From assembly GCF_963678635.1 (NCBI RefSeq), contig NC_087069.1, forward strand, positions 5,499,472 to 5,563,471: a DNA stretch of 64,000 bases, written 5' to 3'. Each line of letters starts with the position of its first letter. The stretch's first letter is position 1. The notes under the pieces were generated by a model. It was not told where the DNA came from. It saw only the letters and a program-made list of their open reading frames with translations, and did not search any database. Below are positions 1 through 10,729 of this stretch, piece by piece. The stretch is from Symsagittifera roscoffensis (taxonomy: Eukaryota; Xenacoelomorpha; Acoela; Convolutidae). The position numbers were made by a program, and so were the translations under genes.

Positions 1-255
1 TACTTTGATCTTTTTAATGAGACGTTTTCTATCATCGTGTCCGATAGAATGCGCAAAAATTTTGAAAAAGGCCAGAAATGAAAAACTTGTCTTTTTCACT
101 CGAGGTAATGAAACTTTATAACGCCTCAAAAAGTTTTTAAAAAAATATTATAAAATATAAAAAGCAAGTAAACAAATTATTTCACCTCAGAGCAAAAAAA
201 ACTCAAAAACCTTGCACGATTGGTATTCTTATACTGACAATTAATCCAATTGCAG

Positions 256-457
256 AAGAGTGGATCAAAAACTGATTGAAAATCTATTTTCAAAATTAGA
301 GACAATTGACTGTTTTTGGAACATCCGTTCCCTTTTCTTACTTGGAGAGCTACTCTTAGCTATTATCAGAAACTCAAGAAAAAGAATCTCAGATCAAAAT
401 CTTAGTGCGCGTTTTCATAACTTAACTGTGAACAACTCAGTGAAGCTCAAATCTTGA
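256..457 (+). other. Candidate terminal exon, 65-codon frame (copy 1)
   Basis: A reading frame of about 65 codons ends in TGA at 455-457. It has no ATG at its start (the frame opens on GTG), but it is directly preceded by a pyrimidine-poor CCAATTGCAG that could be a 3' splice site ending at 255. The predicted peptide has a hydrophobic stretch (FLLGELLLAII) followed by a basic, polar tail. I do not recognise it. No upstream exon is visible because the window begins just before it. It may instead be a chance frame inside a repeat. Confidence 0.25.
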
Positions 458-734
458 GTTAAATTGAACTTTTTTATATTTTATTTTTTCACTAATGAGA
501 CGTTTACTATCATCGTATTCGATAGAACGCACAAAAATTTTGAATAAGGCCAGAGATGAAAAAACCTGTCTTTTTCACTCGAGGAAACAAAAAATTATAA
601 CGCCTCAAAAAATAAAAAAAAATCATAAAAAAATATAAAAAAGGAAGTAAAATAACTATTACACCTCAGAGCAAAAAAAACTCAAAAACCTTGCACGATT
701 GGCATTTCTATACTGACAATTAATCCAATTGCAG

Positions 735-936
735 AAGAGTGGATCAAAAACTGATTGAAAATCTATTTTCAAAATTAGAGACAATTGACTGTTTTTGGAA
801 CATCCGTTCCCTTTTCTTACTTGGAGAGCTACTCTTAGCTATTATCAGAAACTCAAGAAAAAGAATCTCAGATCAAAATCTTAGTGCGCGTTTTCATAAC
901 TTAACTGTGAACAACTCAGTGAAGCTCAAATCTTGA
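735..936 (+). other. Candidate terminal exon, 65-codon frame (copy 2)
   Basis: This is an exact second copy of the frame at 256-457, with the same possible splice acceptor ending at 734. The frame is identical at nucleotide level although the flanking upstream half of the repeat has diverged. Function is unknown. Confidence 0.25.
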
Positions 937-976
937 GTTAAATTGAACTTTTTTATATTTTATTTTTTCACTTAAT

Positions 977-1297
977 GGAATCAACAACAACATCGAAATT
1001 TTGTTGATCAACAACAAAATCAATATCAACAACGAAATTTTTATAACGAGACATTGTGCGTGTTCAAAATCCTATTTGACTGAAAAAAACAGCAAGCTAA
1101 ACCAAAAGCGAAGATATTCAATTCTATTCATGAAATCCTTAGCTACTTTAAGCTTATGAATGAACTTTTATGCAGATATTTAGAAATACAAAAAGCGTTT
1201 TTCCCACTATAACCACCGCAGCCTCCTGGTAACAAAAATTTTTAGCACCAGAAACATTGGTTTTTGTTATATGGGAGAACTATAATTGACTTGTGGG
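977..1297. other. Intergenic, CAACAA-rich then unremarkable
   Basis: The first 70 bases hold an imperfect CAACAA/ATCAACAAC low-complexity run. No gene is seen in the rest. Confidence 0.5.
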
Positions 1298-2255
1298 CCC
1301 GCATCCAAATAAAGTCGTAAGTAATCGATTATACGGATTATTATGATTATTTTTTAACAATTATAATCAATTATAATTACTAAAATTAGGTCTTTAAAGG
1401 GTTTATAATTGATTATAATCGTGTGATTATCCAAGAGATTATAATTGATTATAGTTCTCACTAAAAACCCTTAAAATCAATTATCGATTATGATCGATTA
1501 TAATCGATTACAATCTTTCATTTTGCCGAAGTTTTTCTATATTCGAATTATATCTTATGGGTTTTTTTTGTGTCAAAACTAAATCTCTAAAAGAGAGATC
1601 TCTTAAACACTTTGGTTCATTTGAACACAAAGTTTCACCACGAAACAAAAATTTCATACAGATTCTTTCATATGAGTGGAAAGGTTCTCGTGGTAGATGA
1701 AAAATAAATTTTTTGAATCAATCATGAAACTAAATCAATTTGCTGATGTTTTGGTGTTTAAAAAGCTTAGAACATGCGTCACAAAACAACTCTAATGGGG
1801 AAGAAATGCTTATGAAAAAAACTTCTAAATTTGAATTAATTGGAAAACTTTAAAAATATTTTTCTCATTTTTCATAGGAACCAACGTCCACAAAAAGCAT
1901 AAAATATAAACAAATTAGATGCAACTTCGAAGACAAATATGGACAAACAAAAAGGATTATAATCAATTTTAATCGATTAAAAGGTTTTTTTTGTGGAAAA
2001 CTAACGAACTAGAAATTTGAATAAAAATAATGGAATATAATCAATAATAATCGGTTAAAATTGTATCGAAAAAAAAACGAATAAATAATCGGTTATAACC
2101 GATTATAATGGATTAGAAATTATTATAATTTGATTTTAAAAAGAGAGATAATATTCGATTATTAATTAATTAAAATTGATTGTCTCTCAGTTTTAGTGAA
2201 ACTGGTGCTGAAATCGTAATATAATCGATTATTAACGCTTGAAACTGGATGCGGG
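1298..2255. mobile_element. Non-autonomous TIR DNA transposon, family M copy 1
   Basis: The element starts CCCGCATCCA and ends TGGATGCGGG, a perfect 10-bp terminal inverted repeat. It is about 958 bp long. Near both ends it is packed with palindromic ATTATAATCGATTATAAT-type subterminal motifs; the centre is non-repetitive. It matches the element at 24888-25869 over its whole length. No transposase frame is present. Subterminal repeats of this kind are common in hAT-like elements, but superfamily and target-site duplication are not resolved. Confidence 0.85.
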
Positions 2256-2465
2256 TGGTATAACGGGAAAAACTCACAAAAGCAAGAATGTACTTAAATG
2301 GAACTCATTAAATGTTTTGATACAAATGGTTCTTTTTCTCAATTAAAAACTTTTTATTTAGAGCTGATTCATGGGACCTGACATACAACCCCAGACCTGC
2401 CAGACCTGTCATGCATCCGTGAGCAACTCAAGGCAAATAAAGGATCTTTTGGTGAAATAATTTCT

Positions 2466-3991
2466 CTAGCAATCACCGGAAATAACGTAATACCGTAATC
2501 CGCGTCGAGGAATTTTAATTCTTAACGAACCATTAACCCATTTAGCCTTGTCTCTTAGTGCATAAGGTAGCTGTGGATCAGCTCTTTGTAATAAACTCGC
2601 CGATTCAGCGACAATACACCAAACGCATAATAAATTATCCGAGATAACTGATACACAGTCAACTACCTCTAATTGATGCGCATTTGAAGTAATATCGAAA
2701 CAGGAGCCTATTTTAGAAGAGAATTCAACAATTTTGTTTTTACTTTCATTAATGAAGTATAAATGAGCTGCAACTGGACCGCTCATTTTAATTTTTTGGA
2801 GGATTCAAAAAATCCAAACGAAATTTTTCATCGTGTGTAAACTTCACTGAGCTAGTTTCTATCCGAATATGACCAGTGCAGTGTTGAATCAGACTTGAAA
2901 GGCCAAAAAAACGAATTACAATTATGGTAATAAGTTGGGTAAAAAGTTAGAATTATCGGTTGTCAAAGCAGTTCGGTCGCTGAGCAAATTGACGAATGAT
3001 TTATAGATATTTTTGAAGAAACAAATTAACGGGTAAACATGGATTATTGAATCTTTCAGACCAACTGCTAATTGAAAAGGTGTTGTGAGCTCAAAAAAAG
3101 TTTTGTTGCTTTTACTGGGCACTTTAGAAACTTCAATCGTACCGTTCAGGTCACAAATTCTAAAAATTTGGCCATTGCAGTTACCCGACACAAAGAATGG
3201 CCTTGTTCCGCATGGGAATGACATACTTCCGCCCTTCTGATTTAAAATTGTTTGTTTTAAAATTTCGCCAAACTTTTCAAAACAATGGCCAATGAAATTT
3301 TCAGAACCAAAGAAACAGTTTTTTCTTTCATTTTTATGCAATTCTCATACCTTAAATCGAACTCTTCAGCTTTATCGAAAACGCTTGCATAGTTTTGTAT
3401 CAAAATTGAGTTCGGTTGACTCCATAGTTCTCGGACATTTTTCTGCATTTGGAACATCTCAAAACAAGTATGTTGGAGAACTTCTCCCTGTCCCTTATTA
3501 TATTTTGATTTCTCTTGAACTTCTCGTAGCTCTGTTTCTGCTAGTCTGTTGCAGTGATTCTGTACAACTATACCAAATTTTCTCGCGTCGTCTTTGTTTT
3601 TTTGTGCCAACTCTGAGTTCGTGATGTTCTTGAGTTGAAGAAGTTTTTCTTGCATTTTCAAATCCGTTACATAGTTGAACACTTTTGCTCTCACTTCTGA
3701 AGCTTTGTCATCAACCGACTCGCAATTGTGCTTTCTATGGTTAGCAATACATTTTGAACAAAATGACACGTCGCAAGTTTTGCAGTATTCTGAGACAACA
3801 AAACTGTGGGTTGAGCATATGAGGGGTTTGTTTTTACCCCTTGAGGCAAAAATTCTTTGACTTTTTCGAATATGGGGAACAATGAAGTCTTTGCACAAAA
3901 AATTGCTTTGCTTTTCCACACAGCTCTTGCAAATATATAAAAAAAAATTGGATACTTCAGTGAGGCATGAAATACAGTAAGACCCAGCCAT
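2466..3991 (-). pseudogene. B-box (TRIM-like) pseudogene, paralogue of the gene at 26561-28255
   Basis: The reading begins at the ATG at 3991-3989 (MAGSYCISCL), which matches the start of the paralogue. A first zinc-binding cluster (CxxC ... CxxC) is followed by a canonical B-box 2 with the spacing C-X2-H-X7-C-X2-C-X4-C-X2-C-X3-H-X2-H (CSTHSFVVSEYC...HRKH), then a charged region likely to form a coiled coil. The paralogue's frame is then lost and regained in other frames: a shift near 3330, another near 2920 with stops between 2922 and 2790, and a last piece at 2466-2786. The C-terminal C2H2 finger of the paralogue is not found downstream. B-box proteins bind partners and often act as E3 ligases when a RING is present; no RING is seen. 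The breaks make this copy non-functional unless the assembly is wrong. Confidence 0.85.
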
Positions 3992-6049
3992 CAGCGAAGG
4001 GAGTTTCTTAGACAAACTTTTCAATAAAAATCTGCAACTGTTTTATTCGGCGACGGCTACACTCCATGAGACTGTTTGCAATGGTTGTTTTGCTCAAAAA
4101 AAAACGTAAAAAAAATTGTATACCAAAAAGCTCACCTCTGTTTATTTTTCAAAACGTGCATTGTATTCAATAAAACAGTGTAAATCAGACAGCAAGAAAA
4201 CTTTTTTGCAAGGTATAAGCAGTTGGTGAAAACATTAGTGATGAATATGCAAAAAGCGTATCGTGATAAACCTTAGAAAGGTAATCGAACATTTTAAAGG
4301 AGTGGAGAAAAAGAAGACCGATTGTTTGTTTCGACAAAGTTGTATGTGCAAAAATCGTAGGTTCAGCTTATCCTTCATTCAAACAAATGTCATTAAGTAG
4401 AAATTCAATTATGTTTAACGGAAATAGTTTTTTAATCTTTTTAGGTAGTTGAGGCGAAATCGTATATCAAGAACCCTAGCATTTTGAAAATAAACGAAAC
4501 TTTTTTCAGTCGGTCTTTAATAAATTGTAAAACTAATCAAACTGGTTTGTAATAGTCCTTTTTGTCAAACGAGCGTGAAAATAAATTAAATGATACAGAA
4601 TATCATGGATGCTATTAAAATGGCATTTTTTGTAGATATGATAGTTTTCGAGTAAATATGTAATCGATAATCAAAATACAAACGAAGGATCAAGGTATGC
4701 GGTCAAAAAATTGGTGAAAGCTAGATAAAACTAATTGGATTGACTCCTATTGGTTAAAAGTTGAGAGATTTTATTTCGAATCCGTAATATACCCAGTACA
4801 TCATAACTAGTCTTAGAAGTATTCTTGCCGTCGAAACCTCCTCGCAAACAATGTCAGGAAGTTGAATTTATGGGCTCCAGTTACCTCTATGAGAGTCTGA
4901 TGAACTTGACTTACTCTTCAAGCCTTTGAAAACGACAGATAACAGAACTACAAGAGTTACTAGGTCCGGCGTCGAAAAACGACCGGAATTTATAAACAAC
5001 TTTGCCTGATGATCAATACAAGTCAACCAAGATTTGTTCAGGCAAACAAATTGGAAAAATTTCTTTTCCAATCCATGCAAAGAAATCTCATCAGTAGTTA
5101 TGATGGGAGTAATTGTTGAAAACAGATATGCAGCAGCAGATTAAGAGAGAGTCTTTCGGAACTGGTAAGCTTCCTAATTAAAATTCTCTGAAAGCTTTAC
5201 ATACCAAGTTGCTAGGAAAAGAGAGTGTAATCATTCACTTTGTAAGCGATTGTTGGACAAGTCGTTAATCAAAAAAACTTAAAATTTTCGATTCTCTGAA
5301 AAATGTCTGAAAAATTCTCTCGTAAACTTGATGTCCTATAGTTTTCAAACTTCTGTACAAAAGTGATTAACTGGTTCAGAGAAGCATTTTGATATGTCGC
5401 ACAACTATGTTCAGACCTTCCACAGAAGACATATAGACTTGACTTTTTCCAACTTTTTGTTAAAAGGTCCAAATATAAGCTTCCGACCACTCGTTTTGGT
5501 TCTCTCAACGAGCAACGCATTTTTGGCAAGGCTACAGAGCCTTTAAAGCAAATTTTGTGGGGATTTACACTTCAAACCCAAAAATCAGCCTTTTTGATGA
5601 TTATTTTTTTTAGTAAAGAAAATGGGATGTTTCTACTGGAAAAATGGTAGTATGTTCAACATCTATAGCAAAAACTTCTAAATACAATCTATACGTAAGT
5701 TCACTTTTTTTGGTTTCTTAAAATTGACAAATTTCTCAATAGTTTTGGAGGAAAACACTAAAACCCTTACTCCTCCTTAAAACAACAAACCTACCTAGTT
5801 AGAAAAACGTAATTTTGATGACATTTCCTAGATTATAGATTCATGTCGCACAATATCTTTAAACGCGGAGTTTTTGAAACCCTCGATTATATCCAGTAAC
5901 AAAATTAGTGAATGTTGAAACTTTATTCAAAATGATACCGACCAACAAATAATTGGCTTAACGAATCTATCTTTAATTGCAGAAAACTTTGGACATTTTC
6001 AAACCAAAAGCTGTGATCAAACAAAGTATTAGCTTGGTTAGACCTTACA
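3992..6049. other. Intergenic, no gene recognised
   Basis: AT-rich DNA with only short, unsupported frames (for example 4868-5080 and 5269-5529 on the minus strand). The upstream promoter of the B-box pseudogene would lie at the left edge, but no clear core element is visible. Confidence 0.4.
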
Positions 6050-7440
6050 TGTGTAACCTCATGCTCAATTAATGTGTTAACACATGCTTATTTTAAGATT
6101 TGTAATTTCGAAATATTCCGTACTTCGTGATGTACATTTTGAAATGTGGAACTTAAAAAAAAAACGATTTTGAAATCATTATCGTGATCACGTAACTCTT
6201 ATCCAGTCTTTTTTTATTGACTTTTATCATCTTTAGTAAAACTGCCTAAACAATTCACGTGAATTAAGCGATGTCAACCATTAGTATTTCAGGATGTACA
6301 ATGAGGCGCGAAGTATGAATATATTTTGAGTTTTTGCCGGAAAGTTAGTTCAATATCAAGTTTGCGCACTCGAAACACAAAACGCATTTTTTCTGCAATT
6401 CAAAGAAGAACTGTTATGTTTTCGTACTTTCTGTTGTATCTGATTACAATTTGGGATCACTCGACTCTGTTTCTAGCTAGTAACTTTATACAATTCTTTT
6501 TCTGCCACCAGTCCCATTCAGGAATTTATCAAAAGAAGAAATAAAAGCTGACAATTAGGTATCTAAATCTCTGCACGGGCTTCGTTGGGACAAAGGTGAT
6601 TACCCTGGCTCTTATTCGGATCAAATTTGTGACAGCATTCGTTTGAGGAACTCAAATTCCCAGTTTTTTGCTAAAGGTACGCGCAGATCTGTTTTTAAAG
6701 CTGAATAGTTGAAATTACCCGTGACCAATACTGGCTTGGCTAGAGCTTCTTGCATGTAAAACCACGTACTCAGTACATGTGTTAGGTCATGCTGTTTTAA
6801 GATTTGTAATTTCGAAATGCTCCGTACTTCGTAATGTACATTCTGAAATGTGAAACTCAAAACACAGTAAACGATTTTGAAACCATTTCAGTGATCACAT
6901 ACCCATTCTCACAGACCCATTCCTTATTAATTGAGATTTATCATCTACGTAAAATTGCCTAAGTTTTTCTTTTGAATCAATGAATGTCAACCAATAGTGT
7001 TTTAGCATCTACAATAAGGCGGAATATTTGAAAAAGTTTCGAGTTTTGGCGGGAAAGTTAGTTCAATTTCAAATTTGCGCGTTCGAAAACAAACCGTTTT
7101 GTCTGCAATTGGTAGAATTTAATTCCTAGTTTCTGCTGTAACCAATTTCATTTTGAGATCATTCCACTCAATTTTTTCCAGTTACTTGATACAATTCATT
7201 TTCTGCCAACAGTCTGGTTCAATAAGTTATTAAAAGAAGAAAGAAAAGCTGACAATTGGGTATCTAAATCTCCGCACGGGCTTCGTTGGGACAAAGGTGA
7301 TTACCCTGGCTCTTATTCCGATCAAATTTGTGACAGCATTCGTTGGAGGAGCCCAAACTACCAGTTTTTTTGCTAAAAGTACACAAAAATTTATTTTGTT
7401 AGATGAATAATTGAAATTACCCATGACCAATTTTCAAGAT
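6050..7440. repeat. Tandem duplication, two units of about 700 bp
   Basis: Shared blocks recur with an offset of 700-704 bp, for example TTTTAAGATTTGTAATTTCG at 6091 and 6795, and GCTGACAATT at 6547 and 7247. The units differ by many substitutions and small indels, so the duplication is old. Minus-strand frames at 6621-6860 and 7230-7430 are the same part of the two units and share a GNFNYS stretch. I cannot assign a protein family. Confidence 0.85.
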
Positions 7441-7792
7441 ATTGGCTTATCAAAAATTGAACACTTATTGGGTCGAGAACATGATATTTGCAAACGAAAA
7501 TCTCATTTTCTTCCCTCGCATCAATTATTAAAACGTTTTACCCGGAGAACATCCAAAGTTTTTTTCATTGGGTTCAAAATGAACTGAAATGGTGGTTCAC
7601 CCATAGATGAATAATCAGAGTCCTAAAAAAACTTTAACACCAAGCGTTAAAGTTACTCTAACGCGAACAGGCATATTAGACTGTCTAGGAAAACCTCTAC
7701 TGCAAAAACTCGAGCAAAATACACAAAGCAATATTGACATGGATAATTTATAGAACTTTTTTTTTCTGTTCTTGACTATTTTCACCTGTACA

Positions 7793-8119
7793 ATGTCTAA
7801 ACTCCAGAACTTTCGACAATCATTTCAGTTGTTCAATCTCATCCTGCAAAGGCTGCTACCTCAGCTGGGAGAGAGAAGACAAATCTATTTGCATGACCAG
7901 CATCGGTCAGCTGAACTGAAAGTATTGGTCAAAACTTATAACGCTGAAGAAAAACTTTCAGTTCAAGCCACCATCAGAGCTCCTGCTCATTTTGCAGCAC
8001 AATTCAAACCTAATTGTAACCATGACAAATTCACCACAAAGAATTCTGCTTCATCAAACGAGGAATTGATTTTCCTGTTCAACGGAATTAGAGAAGCACA
8101 CATATACCAAGCGTTTTGA
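7793..8119 (+). other. Unrecognised open frame, 108 codons
   Basis: An ATG-started frame (MSKLQNFRQS...) runs to a TGA at 8117-8119. It is rich in Gln, Ala and Leu and has no transmembrane segment. It lies 0.6 kb upstream of the viral ATPase remnant on the same strand, so it may be another fossil piece of that element. No family is recognised, and the real extent is uncertain. Confidence 0.25.
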
Positions 8120-8589
8120 TTGTTAATTATAATATTTAGTGATTGCCTTCAATTTTTGTTCTGATGAAATTATCAGTTGATAGCATATCGTTTTTGAAAA
8201 TTCAAAATTTCAAAACACAAATTTTCCCAGAAAACATTTTGCAAAGAGGACAGGGGAAATTTTAACAGAAGAGTTGTTAGACGAATTCTGAACCGGAAGG
8301 GTGGAAAAAGTTGTTCGTATATGAATGACAGACGAAATTATATCAAGATGAAGCGCAAACCAAAGGACAGTCGGTCAGAGAGAAAAAAATTGATCGGTGA
8401 GCAGTTGTAACTATCAACCTTCATACATACATGCAAAAAGTCTTCTTGTAAACACGGAAAAAGAAAAAACCACTGTCAAGAATAATTATTGCGACTTTGT
8501 ACATTAGTGTAGACAAAAATTCTTCATCTGAATGAAATAGATTGTGAAAATTTTGTAATTCAGCTTCTCTTCCGTCTGCAGAATTTGTG

Positions 8590-8810
8590 TTTTTCAAACA
8601 AGTATGTTTTATTTTCATTTTGCTATCTTTAAAACTAGTCTGTTTTATTTTCATTTTGCTATCTTTAAAACTAACTTGGTACATTTCAGATTGTGACGAG
8701 GCTGCCATCTGACTTTCGATGCTTCTCAGAGATACTTTCTATCCATCGTAAAACAAAAAATTTCAAATGCTTCTCAGAGGTGTGTTTCTATCCATCGTAT
8801 AACAAATTTT
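8590..8810. repeat. Short tandem duplications (about 41 bp and about 52 bp)
   Basis: TGTTTTATTTTCATTTTGCT occurs twice about 41 bp apart at about 8603-8680. Then ATGCTTCTCAGAG...CTATCCATCGTA occurs twice about 52 bp apart at about 8715-8800. The second pair lies at the 5' edge of the ATPase remnant and probably disrupts it. Confidence 0.7.
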
Positions 8811-9270
8811 GTTTTAATTTTCATGATGAACCCAAATTTTGTTCCTTTGTTTCTCAACACGAAGTTGATTTTGAACTTATACAAAGATATATGCAAAGAA
8901 ATTTAATTGAAAACGATTTTGTTAAATTAGCTACAGCAGGCCGAGATAAAAATGTTCATGTTATTTATGTCAAGCATTATTTATTTTACCAAAATAAACA
9001 ACCTTGTACAATAGATTTGAATACAACTCATATGATATTGTTCAAATCACCTCGAGATCTTCAACAAAAAACTGATTAATTAGGTAGAGAATTCAATCTT
9101 GCTAATTTCGTCCGTCATGCGTATCAGCTGGCAACGAAAGAAGATTTTGGTCGTTTGCTGGTAGACTTAGATCCGTTTTCGTTTTTCGTCAAACATTGCT
9201 TCAACGTAGCCAACCATTTTCTATTTACCATCCTCAAAAGCAGTTATCACGTCTCGCTAAGAGAAAGAGA
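8800..9270 (+). pseudogene. Polinton/adintovirus-type packaging ATPase remnant (FtsK/HerA family), C-terminal part
   Basis: The frame contains VIYVKHYLFYQ followed by TIDLNTTHMILFKSPRD, matching the conserved C-terminal half of Polinton-type genome-packaging ATPases (a region of the form 'vIYitQNLF...R.isLN.hyivlFKnpRD'). An in-frame TAA follows at 9077-9079. The family-like continuation (AYQLATKEDFGRLLVDLDP) lies after that stop and then shifts frame near 9190. In the virus this ATPase pumps DNA into the capsid. The N-terminal half with the Walker A loop is not recognisable upstream. Stop, frameshift and truncation make it a fossil. It sits about 1 kb left of the capsid module, on the same strand, consistent with one original element. 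Confidence 0.7.
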
Positions 9271-9557
9271 AAAAAAATATGTAAATTGAAGCAAATGCTC
9301 AATAGTCAGCATTGTAGATCAATTTCGACAACAGCTGCCTCAAACTTTATTAAATTTCTTTGCGATTGTTTTGTAAATGTTTTTCTTGAGTATGTTCCAA
9401 CTAGTAAATTTTCATCGAGATTAGGAAAGTACCATTTGAGAAAATTGTTGATCCTAAGCTTAGCATTCAAAAAAATAAAAAAAATTAGCAAGCACTACTT
9501 CACTGGTTAAATCAATCGGAAATTCGTAATACATTGAATTGAAAAACTAGTACAATA

Positions 9558-9848
9558 ATGTATGCTGAAAAGTTTATCCTCAATACTTGCAAAACATATT
9601 ATCCAGAAGAAAAAGCTGTACCACATTCTCAACTCCTCTTTAAACCATCAATCTATGACAAATTGTTTCAACTCATTGATTCACAGCGGTTTCGAGAAGA
9701 TGCCGGTCGCCACTATCCACCACCATTAAACCCACCAACTCCAAATCATTTAACCCCTAGTAATGTCATGCCAATTTCTCCAAAAAGAAATTTATCTGCA
9801 CTCACTAATTTCAGTAGAGATGGTGATGATGAATCAGAAAAAAAATAG
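9558..9848 (+). other. Unrecognised 96-codon frame downstream of the ATPase remnant
   Basis: An ATG-started frame ends at TAG 9846-9848. The C-terminal half is proline-rich (PPPLNPPTPNHLTP) and ends in an acidic tail (DGDDESEKK). The composition is that of a small structural or regulatory protein, but no family is recognised. Position and strand suggest it belongs to the same viral fossil. Confidence 0.35.
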
Positions 9849-10139
9849 TTTAACCAGACAGTTCTCTGCTGCAAACAACTTCAAAGCTAAACAACTTCAA
9901 AGACTTATTAGAACCTAATAAATTGGAGAGGGCAAACATATTGCAAAAATAGTTGTTCAGAGTTGAATCCTTGATTTTAGACGTTGACGGAAATGTTTTC
10001 ATTCGAGGAAAGCCGACACGCGTTAAAGTTCAATCTTTTTTGAATGATACACAGCAAAACACTAAGAAATTTAAAGAGTGTTTTGTCCACAAACTTTGAC
10101 ACGACTGAAAATTGACCCCAGTTTTATGTCAAACATTTT

Positions 10140-10286
10140 ATGCGAAACAGAGTCTCCGCTCGCTTAACAGTGGAGCAGCTCAGCGCTCAGCTTCTTCCTT
10201 TGTCGCAGACAGTCCGACAACTGAGAAACCGAGTTTCAAAACTCTCCTCATCGAAGACTAGATCGACAACTCTTAAACCCTGAACA
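10140..10286 (+). other. Short basic frame, 48 codons, at the left edge of module A
   Basis: An ATG-started frame of 48 codons, with heptad-like Leu/Val spacing (VEQLSAQLLPLSQTVRQL) and a basic Ser/Arg-rich tail. It stops exactly where homology between copies A and B begins (CCTGAACAAAGC). A small coiled-coil protein is possible; no family is assigned. Confidence 0.25.
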
Positions 10287-10729
10287 AAGCAATCCCCTAA
10301 ATGACGAATCCCGAAAAAAAAATTTTTCCACCAAAGATGACGACGACGATGAAACCTACGAAAACAGTGACAAATAGTTTGAGACTTCAAAAAAAAAAAA
10401 TCCTGCTATCAGAAAAAAAGCAGCTCAAATTACTCTACTCGACAGTTCCAGTTGCATTTGGTAGCATAAAACAAACTAACAAATCATAAACAACACTCAC
10501 CAAAAAAATTTTTGGTGAACACAGATCTTCGCCTGAAAATGATCGTTAAAGATTTTAACGAAAATTGATCTCTGTATTTAGCATAACCAAGAGGTACAAT
10601 TTTTATCAATTGGTGTCGATTGTCTATCTCACTACGAGTGGAACTCACTAAGCAAACAACCGAAGCTTTCAAAAAATTGATCAAAAACAAAACAACCAAA
10701 AAAAGCTTGGATTCAAAAAGGCTCAGAGT

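Larger units (their letters stand above)
16..976. repeat. Tandem direct repeat, two units of about 478 bp
   Basis: Unit 1 starts near 16 and unit 2 near 494, both with AATGAGACGTTT. The second half of each unit (about 256-478 and 735-957) reads as identical. The first half differs at many positions, for example around 38-80 versus 516-560. The uneven divergence suggests recent gene conversion or constraint on the second half. Confidence 0.9.

Noticed and set aside
3292-3860. Plus-strand frames of 61-110 codons
   Set aside because: Shadows of the B-box pseudogene on the minus strand.
6621-6860. Minus-strand frame with VTGNFNYS suggesting a LINE endonuclease (GDFN motif)
   Set aside because: The Asp is replaced, and no other endonuclease motif or reverse transcriptase is nearby; the similarity is too short.
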